DNA of 64,000 nucleotides from Actinospineispora acaciae DSM 45401. Its GTDB lineage: Bacteria > Actinomycetota > Actinomycetes > Mycobacteriales > Pseudonocardiaceae. Shown here piece after piece: positions 51,819 through 58,751 of the stretch. A model generated the notes under the pieces. It saw only the letters and a list, made by a program, of their open reading frames with translations, did no database searches and was not told the DNA's origin. A program made the translations under genes and the position numbers. The stretch spans positions 62,001 to 126,000 of the forward strand of contig NZ_JIAI01000008.1 in NCBI RefSeq assembly GCF_000620785.1, written 5' to 3'. Position 1 is the first letter of the stretch, and each line of letters starts with the position of its first letter.

Positions 51819-53119
51819 TCGGTCTCCGGGTGCCAGCCCGTCGACACCGCGCGGGCGCTGAACTCGCGGAGGCCCTTCCGGAGCTCGAGTACCATCTTGC
51901 TGCCTCGGAATTGGTTCCGCCCCAAAGAGCGGTCCAGTCGATCAACATAGGCGGTCACAGTGGCTACGCGCAGTTCAGGAGGCAATGTCAGGACAGGGGT
52001 GACCTCCTCGACAACCTCGTCGAGAGAACCGTTCATCAAGTGGGCTATGCCCGCTCCCATCCTTACCTGTGCCCACGTCGCCCGAACCCTTGGCCCGCCA
52101 GAGCGCCACTCCGCTTCGGCCGTCGACGCGGCTCGCAGCGCGGTTTGTGGATCTCCTGTCCCGGCCGCAACGGAGAGCGCGAAAAGTGCCTGACGGGCAA
52201 CCGGAAAGGACCAGGCGGACATACCAGAATCGTCTGGAACAGTTTCAGCGGCATGCTCGGCGCGCTTGAGTGCTTCACGGGCTCTGCCACAATCCCCAAG
52301 CAGGGCCGCAGCGTTTGCTTCCTGACTGGCAAGCTGGATCCTCACCGGCGCGTGCGGGCTGCACTCGAAGCCTTTCCGAGCAACGTCAGCCGACTCGACT
52401 AGCCGCTCCTCCCACCTCAGTGTTTTCGCCAACGCCGTCCATGCGAGCGCCTGATTCGTGCCGGCTTCGCGCGCATATTCCAGTGCAGCAGCACCGCACT
52501 TCTCGGCTCGATAATCCTGCTTGAGATCTCCGAACAGCAGGCAGGCATGCGCTAGAAGTTCCGACTCGATCCGAAACAGTTCACGTTTCTGACTAAGACG
52601 CTGCCGACACCGGAGAAGTGTTTGGATCTCGCGGTGCAGTCGGAGAACCTGGGCCAGAACGCGCGTTGCCGGCGCTTGCGTATGAGCCTCCGCGAGCGAT
52701 GCCGTAGCGGTTGACAGTCGACCAATGACCTCATCACTCACGCTTGAGTCGGCCAGCTCGGCGACCAGGACTCCGGTATCGATATCTTGATATCCCGGGC
52801 CAGTGCTGGCACTGGATTGCGGAACAACTCTTGACGCGAGCCCGAATTCCGCCCTGGCCCGATCTGGCATATCCAGGCCATCGGCTATGCGGCCCAGCAC
52901 AGCGAAGCTCTCGACGCGCCGCTTGCCCTTCATGATCTCGCTGACCTTGCCCTGTGGGATCCCAGAAGTTACGCCAATGCGCGTTTGGCTGGCGCCGGCG
53001 TAACGACTCACGAGGCGAAACAGCATCCCAACATCGCGAGTACGAAGAGCCTCACGCGTGTCGCTTCGCTCCCAAAACCCGGCAGGTAGCTGGATCGCGT
53101 CAAAGGCTCGGCTCGCCAC
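51815..53119 (-). CDS. XRE-type HTH regulator with helical repeat (TPR-like) domain
   Basis: About 434 residues. FRLVSRYAGASQTRIGVTSG and IPQGKVSEIMKGKRRVESFA form the HTH (about 25-65); the remainder is a helical array (EYAREAGTNQALAWTALAKTL) as in actinobacterial HTH-TPR proteins. GTG 53119 is chosen because the family start resembles LPAGFWERSDTREAL; the open frame runs to 53509 without similarity. Composition is a little less GC-rich than neighbours. Coupled to the 2H phosphoesterase gene. Confidence 0.78.
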   Translation of the reverse strand: MASRAFDAIQLPAGFWERSDTREALRTRDVGMLFRLVSRYAGASQTRIGVTSGIPQGKVSEIMKGKRRVESFAVLGRIADGLDMPDRARAEFGLASRVVPQSSASTGPGYQDIDTGVLVAELADSSVSDEVIGRLSTATASLAEAHTQAPATRVLAQVLRLHREIQTLLRCRQRLSQKRELFRIESELLAHACLLFGDLKQDYRAEKCGAAALEYAREAGTNQALAWTALAKTLRWEERLVESADVARKGFECSPHAPVRIQLASQEANAAALLGDCGRAREALKRAEHAAETVPDDSGMSAWSFPVARQALFALSVAAGTGDPQTALRAASTAEAEWRSGGPRVRATWAQVRMGAGIAHLMNGSLDEVVEEVTPVLTLPPELRVATVTAYVDRLDRSLGRNQFRGSKMVLELRKGLREFSARAVSTGWHPETE

Positions 53120-53323
53120 CGGTCGTTTCACCGCTTCCCGTCCAGGCCTTCCTCGTGCCAGGAGCCTAGTTGCCGTTGTCGCGGTCCGGCACCGCACTAC
53201 ACCCATCCCTTGGGGGGATACCCGCGCTGGATGGGTCGCAGCCGGGTCCTCGGTCGATCGTCTCACCATGGGTATGTCGCCGCCGCAGGCTGATGTCGCA
53301 GTCGTTCGATCGGAGCCGCGCTC

Positions 53324-53881
53324 GTGTTGATCTCCCCTCCTGCCCAGGCAGGGACAGCCAACGACTTCGTCCATTGGATTGCCCAGCGAGGAGACGGCGC
53401 GGAGATCATCCGTGAACACGCCCACGGGGACGATGGAACCTGCCGGTCGTGCGGACGGGTGTGGCCGTGCGCGATGCGCCGGCGCGCCGAGGAGTCGCTC
53501 ACGCTTCAACCGGATCTACCGCCATCGAGTGGCCGGTGCCACACCGCGACCAACAAGATCACCGTATGGCGCGGCGAAACCTTCCGCGGCGACGGCGTGC
53601 GACCCCGCGCCGAGTGGCTCGGGCGAGCGGACTACCCGGATGCGAAGAAGGCGCGATGGTGGCTGGCGCTCATGCTGGAAACGCTACGGCACCACTCGCA
53701 TCCCCACGCTGAGGACGTCTTCTGGGGCGAGGTGACCGCTGGGGAGTTCGCAGCCGAACAGGTCGAGGACGACGGGACGGTGGTCTTGCTGGGCGGCTGG
53801 CGACCGGTCGAGGAGCGAGGCAGCACGGCAACCGCGTACCTGCGTGGACCGGACGAACCGATCTCCTGGGAGGAGCCGTGA
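53324..53881 (+). CDS. Hypothetical protein with an N-terminal CxxC-x5-C knuckle
   Basis: A 185-residue protein not recognised. GTCRSCGRVWPCAMRRR at about 37-53 is a probable zinc site of the kind seen in proteins accompanying actinobacterial HTH-TPR regulators. The rest is mixed, with DVFWGEV and an acidic C-terminus. Start GTG 53324; divergent from the HTH gene with a ~200-bp gap, in which I see no clear promoter. Confidence 0.6.
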   Translation: MLISPPAQAGTANDFVHWIAQRGDGAEIIREHAHGDDGTCRSCGRVWPCAMRRRAEESLTLQPDLPPSSGRCHTATNKITVWRGETFRGDGVRPRAEWLGRADYPDAKKARWWLALMLETLRHHSHPHAEDVFWGEVTAGEFAAEQVEDDGTVVLLGGWRPVEERGSTATAYLRGPDEPISWEEP

Positions 53882-53944
53882 GACCGGGAGGCAGCCATGT
53901 ACGCGTCAGCGGCGGTGGGCATGCGACAGATCGGACGACGTGAT

Positions 53945-54532
53945 CTACCGGGGATCGTCGAAGCGGCTCAGCGCCTCCGGGGTGTCCACGTCGTCGGGGG
54001 TGGCCAGGTCGCCGCATTCGACCAGCCGCAGCGCGGGGTGACCGGCCAGGTAGGTACGGGCGCCGGCGTCGCCGACGGCGGCGGCCCGCACGGCGTCCCA
54101 GTGCGCCCGCCCGAGCAGGACGGGGTGGCCGGGCACGCCTCCGTACGCCGCGCGGGCGAGTACGTCGGGCACGTGAGCGGCCGCCTCGACCAGCCGGGCG
54201 ATCACGGGCGCGCCGATTCCTGGCAGGTCCACCAGGTGCACCAGGGCGGCCGTCGCGGCCCCGGAGAGGGCGGCCAGGCCGGCACGCAGTGACGCGCCCA
54301 TGCCCTCCGCCCAGTCCGCCGCGACCACGACCCGCACGCCGTCAGGCACCAGCGCGGCCGCCTCCTCCGCGGCAGCACCGAGCACCACGACCAGCGGATC
54401 GCACCCGCCCGCCCGCAACGCCTCCAGCGCACGCACCAGCAACGGCCGCCCGTGCAGCTCGACCAGCGCCTTCGGCCGGCCCATCCGGCGCCCGGCCCCG
54501 GCGGCGAGCAGTAACCCGGTAGGTGGGCTCAG
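53945..54532 (-). CDS. MobA/MocA-like molybdopterin nucleotidyltransferase
   Basis: About 195 residues of the NTP_transf_3 family: LLLAAGAGRRMGRPKALVEL binds nucleotide, LVDLPGIGAPVI is the metal-binding segment and GVPGHPVLL follows. MocA adds CMP to the cofactor used by CO dehydrogenase-type enzymes, which fits the coxSLM genes. No ATG, GTG or TTG exists before the conserved start; CTG 54532, overlapping the stop of the 58-residue gene (CTGA), is the only sensible initiator. The very long open frame upstream is antisense to the helicase-associated gene. Confidence 0.82.
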   Translation of the reverse strand: MSPPTGLLLAAGAGRRMGRPKALVELHGRPLLVRALEALRAGGCDPLVVVLGAAAEEAAALVPDGVRVVVAADWAEGMGASLRAGLAALSGAATAALVHLVDLPGIGAPVIARLVEAAAHVPDVLARAAYGGVPGHPVLLGRAHWDAVRAAAVGDAGARTYLAGHPALRLVECGDLATPDDVDTPEALSRFDDPR

Positions 54533-54705
54533 CGGTTGATCTCGGTCTCGGGGTGCTCGTACGGCACCGAGGGCAGCGGGAACTCCACGTCGCCGAACGG
54601 CGAGGACGAGCCCTGCGTCGCGGCGGCAAGCTCGCTGACCGGATGGCCACCGTCCTCGGCCTCCGGCCACTCCGGGTCGATACGTTCGGGACGAGCCTTC
54701 GCCAC
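54529..54705 (-). CDS. Conserved 58-residue actinobacterial protein
   Basis: A short acidic protein beginning MAKARPERIDPEWPEAEDGG and ending VPYEHPETEINR. An excellent site AGGAGG lies just before GTG 54705. It is divergent from the helicase_C_3 gene and coupled to the MobA-like gene. A small protein also lies next to the helicase_C_3 gene in mycobacteria (Rv0863 position). Function unknown. Confidence 0.75.
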   Translation of the reverse strand: MAKARPERIDPEWPEAEDGGHPVSELAAATQGSSSPFGDVEFPLPSVPYEHPETEINR

Positions 54706-54751
54706 CGGTCTCCTCCTGGGTCGGGTCTTCGAGGCAAAGGCTACCGTGGAC

Positions 54752-57070
54752 ATGATGGCCGGCATCTCCCTGCTCGACTGGCTGCGCGCCAGGGACGACG
54801 CAACGCTTGCGACCCTGCTCCGGCTGCGCCCCGACCTCGCGGTGCCGCCACCCGCCGATATGACCGTGCTCGCGACCAGGGCCGGCATCCGCGCATCGGT
54901 GAACCGCGCCTGCGAGGACCTCGACACCCGGACGCTGGCCGTGCTCGAAGCGCTGGTGGTGGCGGGCGCGGACACCGGGCCGGTGCCGGTCGAACGGCTG
55001 GACGCGCTGTTCGGCATCGACCGCTCCGCGCCGGAGGACCCGTCCGCCGAGCTGACCGGCCCCCGGCTCGACGAGGCCCTGGACGCGCTGCGCTACCGCG
55101 CGCTGGCCTGGGACGACCGCGACGAGAACGGGGTCAGGCTGGTGCCGGCCGCGCTGGAGGTGGTGTCCCGCTACCCGGGAGGGCTGGGCCGGCCCGCCGA
55201 GGCGGTGGCCGACCCCGACGAGCTGGCGCGGATGCTGGCCGACACCCCCGAGCAGGAGCTGCGGGTGCTCGAGGCGCTGGCCGCCGGCCCGCCGATCGGG
55301 CGCAGCCGCGCGTCCGGCGCCGGGGTGGTGCAGCGGCTGATCGGCAGGGGCCTGCTGCTGCGGGTCGACCCGGAGACCGTCGAGCTGCCGCGCCAGGTCG
55401 GGCTCGCGCTGCGCGGGCCGGCGCCACTGGGTCGGCTGGTGCCCGCCACGCCGGAGCTGGCCACCGTGGACCACGGCCCCGAACGGGTGGACGGCACCGC
55501 GTCCGGCGCGGTCCTGGAGCTGCTGCGCCAGGTCGACGTGTTGGTCGCGGCCTGGTCGGCGGAGCCGCCACCGGTGCTGCGCTCCGGCGGGCTGGGCGTG
55601 CGCGAGCTGCGCAAGGCGGCCCGCGAGCTGGGGCTCACCGAGAGCGAGGCCGGCCTGGTCATCGAGGTGGTGGTGGCCGCCGGGCTGATCGCGGACTCGG
55701 AGAGCGCCAGCGGCTCGGAGTGGGTGCCGACCACGCAGGTCGACCTGTGGGCCGCCGGCGGGCCGGAGCAGCGCTGGCTGGCGCTGGCCAGGGCGTGGCT
55801 GGAGCTGCCACGGCTGCCCGGCCTGATCGGCCAGCGCGACGACGCGGACCGGGTGCTCGGGCCGCTGTCCGACGAGCTGCGCCGCCCGCTCGCGCCGAGG
55901 GACCGCCGCCGGGTGCTCGACGCGGCGTCCGAGCTGCCCGCCGGGCGCGGCATCAAGGCCGAGACCGAGCTGGCCGCCGTGCTGGCCTGGCGCGCGCCCC
56001 GGCGCGGCGGCCGGATCCGCGACGACCTGGTGACCTGGACGATCGCGGAGGCGACGCTGCTCGGCGTGGTCGCCCTCGGCGCGCTGTCCACGCCCGGCCG
56101 CGCGCTGCTGACCAGCGCTGACCCGGCCCCGGTGCTGGCCGCGCTGCGCGCCGCGCTGCCCGAGCCGGTGGACAAGGTGCTGCTGCAGGCCGACCTGACG
56201 GCCGTCGCGCCCGGCCCGCTGCGCGCCGACGTGGCCGAGGAGATGTCGCTGGTCGCCGACGTGGAGTCGGCCGGCGGCGCCACCGTCTACCGGATCACCG
56301 AGGCCAGCATCCTGCGCGCGCTGGACACCGGGCGCGCCCCGGCCGAGCTGCACGAGCTGTTCGCCACCCGCTCGGCCACCCCGGTGCCGCAGGGGCTGAC
56401 GTACCTGATCGACGACGTGGCCCGCCGGCACGGGCGGCTGCGCGGCGGCACCGCCCGGTCGTTCCTGCGCGCTGACGACGAGGTGCTGCTCTCCGAGGTG
56501 CTCGCGCACCCGTCCGCCGAGAACTGGGAGCTGCGCCGGATCGCGCCGACCGTGCTGGTCAGCGAGCTGCCGCTGGCGCAGCTGCTGGACGGGCTGCGGG
56601 CCGAGGGGTTCAGCCCGGCCGCCGAGGCCGGCGACGGCACGGTGCTCGACCTGCGCCCGCGCGGGCGGCGGATCGCGGCCAAGCCCCGCGCGTCCGGCTC
56701 CAGGTCGGCCGCCCTGCCCACGCCCGACGAGGACCGGCTGGCGGCGCTGGTCGCCGCGATCCGCGCCGGTGACCACGCCGCGACCATGGCGCCCTCGGCG
56801 GACCAGCTGCGCCGCTCGGGCGCCGACGCGGGCAACCACCGCACCCTGGAGCTGCTGCAGGAGGCCGCGCGACAGCGGCGCAGCGTGTGGATCGGTTACG
56901 TCAACTCGCTCGGGGTGGCCAGCCGGCGGATCGTGGAACCGGTCAGCGTCGGCGGCGGCGTGCTGGAGGGATACGACCGCGCCCAGGGCGACCTGCGCCG
57001 GTTCATGCTGCACCGCATCACGTCCGCCGTGGTCGTCGACGGCGAGCCGGCGCCCGAGGAACAGCCTTAG
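54752..57070 (+). CDS. Helicase-associated (helicase_C_3/XPB N-terminal-like) protein with C-terminal WYL-like domain
   Basis: A 772-residue protein. SLLDWLRARDDATLATLLRL at the start and LTYLIDDVARRHGRLRGG (about 550) belong to the helicase_C_3/XPB-Ssl2-like DNA-binding family; the end (SVWIGYVNSLGVASRRIVEP, then RRFMLHRI) is WYL-like. It has no ATPase motor of its own and may assist the XPB helicase at 62043. TACCGT at 54742-54747 could be the -10 of a leaderless transcript starting at ATG 54752 or 54755. Confidence 0.85.
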   Translation: MMAGISLLDWLRARDDATLATLLRLRPDLAVPPPADMTVLATRAGIRASVNRACEDLDTRTLAVLEALVVAGADTGPVPVERLDALFGIDRSAPEDPSAELTGPRLDEALDALRYRALAWDDRDENGVRLVPAALEVVSRYPGGLGRPAEAVADPDELARMLADTPEQELRVLEALAAGPPIGRSRASGAGVVQRLIGRGLLLRVDPETVELPRQVGLALRGPAPLGRLVPATPELATVDHGPERVDGTASGAVLELLRQVDVLVAAWSAEPPPVLRSGGLGVRELRKAARELGLTESEAGLVIEVVVAAGLIADSESASGSEWVPTTQVDLWAAGGPEQRWLALARAWLELPRLPGLIGQRDDADRVLGPLSDELRRPLAPRDRRRVLDAASELPAGRGIKAETELAAVLAWRAPRRGGRIRDDLVTWTIAEATLLGVVALGALSTPGRALLTSADPAPVLAALRAALPEPVDKVLLQADLTAVAPGPLRADVAEEMSLVADVESAGGATVYRITEASILRALDTGRAPAELHELFATRSATPVPQGLTYLIDDVARRHGRLRGGTARSFLRADDEVLLSEVLAHPSAENWELRRIAPTVLVSELPLAQLLDGLRAEGFSPAAEAGDGTVLDLRPRGRRIAAKPRASGSRSAALPTPDEDRLAALVAAIRAGDHAATMAPSADQLRRSGADAGNHRTLELLQEAARQRRSVWIGYVNSLGVASRRIVEPVSVGGGVLEGYDRAQGDLRRFMLHRITSAVVVDGEPAPEEQP

Positions 57071-57678
57071 GACCGTGCGTGCGTCACCCACCGCCGCATG
57101 GCGTGCTCGACCAGGGCGATGAGGGTGAGCTTGACCGACGTGCGGTCGCGGGCGTCGCAGTCGACCATGGGCACCATGGGGTCGATCGACATCGCGTCCC
57201 GCACGTCGTCGCGGCGGTGCGCGAGCACGCCGTCGAAGCGGTTCAGCGCCACCAGGTAGGGCAGGCCCCGGTCCTCGAAGAAGTCCACGGCTGCGAAGCA
57301 GTCGGCCAGCCGTCGGGTGTCCACCAGCACCACGGCGCCGATCGCGCCGCGCACCAGGTCGTCCCACATGAACCAGAACCTGTGCTGGCCGGGCGTGCCG
57401 AACAGGTAGAGGATCAGGTCGGAGTCCAGCGACACCCGGCCGAAGTCCATCGCGACGGTGGTGGTCCGCTTGTTGGGCGTCTGGCGCAGGTCGTCCACGC
57501 CCGCGCTCGCCTCGGTCATCACCGCCTCGGTGGTCAGCGGCACGATCTCGGAGACCGAGCCGACGAACGTCGTCTTCCCGACGCCGAAGCCGCCGGCGAC
57601 GACGATCTTCGCCGACGTGGTCGCCGTCGTGGCCGTGGGCCGGGACGGCCGGGACGAGCTAGAGACGGCGGAGTCCAC
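57067..57678 (-). CDS. cvnD: Conservon GTPase (Ras/Arf-like), CvnD
   Basis: A 203-residue small GTPase. P-loop GGFGVGKTT at 29-37, TTTVAMDFG as switch, LFGTPGQHRF as the G3 region and NRFD as G4. In conservons CvnD cycles under the roadblock protein CvnB. It overlaps cvnC by 20 bp and converges with a 4-bp overlap on the helicase_C_3 gene. Confidence 0.95.
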   Translation of the reverse strand: MDSAVSSSSRPSRPTATTATTSAKIVVAGGFGVGKTTFVGSVSEIVPLTTEAVMTEASAGVDDLRQTPNKRTTTVAMDFGRVSLDSDLILYLFGTPGQHRFWFMWDDLVRGAIGAVVLVDTRRLADCFAAVDFFEDRGLPYLVALNRFDGVLAHRRDDVRDAMSIDPMVPMVDCDARDRTSVKLTLIALVEHAMRRWVTHARS

Positions 57679-58279
57679 TGAGCACCCTTTCCATCACACC
57701 CAAGTCTGGAGCGTTCCCGTTCCCGCTGACCGACTGATGCACCGAGACCAACCCGAGCCCCGCCATGTCACCGAGCAGCACCTTCGCCACCCCCAACGGC
57801 ACCGACAGCAGCGCGGCCACCTCGGCGACCGAACGGGCATGCTCGCACAGCTCGGCGACCGACCGGTGCTCGTACTGCAGCATGTCCAGGTGTTCGAGGC
57901 CCTTCGGGCTGGTCGACACCAGGGTCTCGATCTCCAGGTGGTAGCCGGACCTGGTCCGGCCGCCGGTCCAGGCGTACGGGCGGACCGCCGAGGAACCGGA
58001 CTCGAGCGGCGGCAGCGGGACCTCCTCGTGCCGCACCAGACCCCCGGAGGCCGGCTCCTCCGGCTCCGAGCGCGCGAGCTCCGGGAACGGCAGCTCGGCG
58101 CGCACCGGGATGGACACCTCGCCCACCGGCTCGGCCTCCTCGCCCTCCTCAGGCTCGTCGCGGTCCCGCCCGCGCCGCCGGCGCCTGCCCCGGCTGCTGC
58201 CGAAGCTGAAGCCGTTCATCACGTCGGCGAAGGTGGGTTCGGGAGGCCACCGCTCGTCGCCGTCAGGATCGTTCGTCAC
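57659..58279 (-). CDS. cvnC: Conservon DUF742 protein, CvnC
   Basis: A 206-residue protein. Residues 1-95 are charged and variable, including an Arg cluster (RGRRRRRGRDRD). The C-terminal winged-helix DUF742 domain follows (VRPYAWTGGRTRSGYHLEIE; LCEHARSVAEVAALLSVPLGVAKVLLGDMA). GTG 58279 starts 4 bp after the cvnB stop. Links CvnA-B signalling to the GTPase. Confidence 0.92.
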   Translation of the reverse strand: MTNDPDGDERWPPEPTFADVMNGFSFGSSRGRRRRRGRDRDEPEEGEEAEPVGEVSIPVRAELPFPELARSEPEEPASGGLVRHEEVPLPPLESGSSAVRPYAWTGGRTRSGYHLEIETLVSTSPKGLEHLDMLQYEHRSVAELCEHARSVAEVAALLSVPLGVAKVLLGDMAGLGLVSVHQSVSGNGNAPDLGVMERVLSGLRRL

Positions 58280-58285
58280 CGCGTC

Positions 58286-58705
58286 TCACCGCCCCAGGGA
58301 ACCCTGCAGCCCTGCTCGCAGCTCGGGGGTCAGGACCCTACCGACCTTGTCGACCAACAGCGTCATCTCGTACCCGATCTGCCCGATGTCGCAGGTGGGC
58401 GAGGCGAGTACCGCCAGACAGGAACCGTCGCTGATGGACATCAGCAGGACGATGCCGCGCTCCATCTCGACGACCGTCTGCACCACGCCGCCCGCCTCGA
58501 AGCAGCGCGCGGCCCCATGGGTCAGGCTGACCAGGCCGGATGCCACGGCGGCGAGCTGGTCGGCGCGGTCGCGCGGCAGCCGGGCCGACGCGGTGAGCAG
58601 CAGGCCGTCCGCCGACACCACTACCGCGTGCGCCACGCCGGGCACCCGCTCGGCAAAGCCGTTGACCAACCAACCGAACTGGTTCGGATGGGCCTGCTCG
58701 GTCAC
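58286..58705 (-). CDS. cvnB: Conservon roadblock/LC7 protein, CvnB
   Basis: A 139-residue roadblock/LC7 protein (FGWLVNGFAERVPGVAHAVVVSADGLLL; LTHGAARCFEAGGVVQTVVEMERG). Such proteins act as GTPase-activating partners of CvnD. GTG 58705, with AGGAG six bases before it, is preferred to ATG 58735, which has no site. Confidence 0.95.
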   Translation of the reverse strand: MTEQAHPNQFGWLVNGFAERVPGVAHAVVVSADGLLLTASARLPRDRADQLAAVASGLVSLTHGAARCFEAGGVVQTVVEMERGIVLLMSISDGSCLAVLASPTCDIGQIGYEMTLLVDKVGRVLTPELRAGLQGSLGR

Positions 58706-58751
58706 GCGTACTCCTCGCTGTCTCTCGTCAGCCATGAACCCATCGGCGCGC

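Noticed and set aside
53945..57367. Open minus-strand frame of about 1140 codons
   Set aside because: Only its last ~195 codons match a family (MobA/MocA-like). The rest is antisense to the helicase_C_3 gene and a by-product of high GC content.
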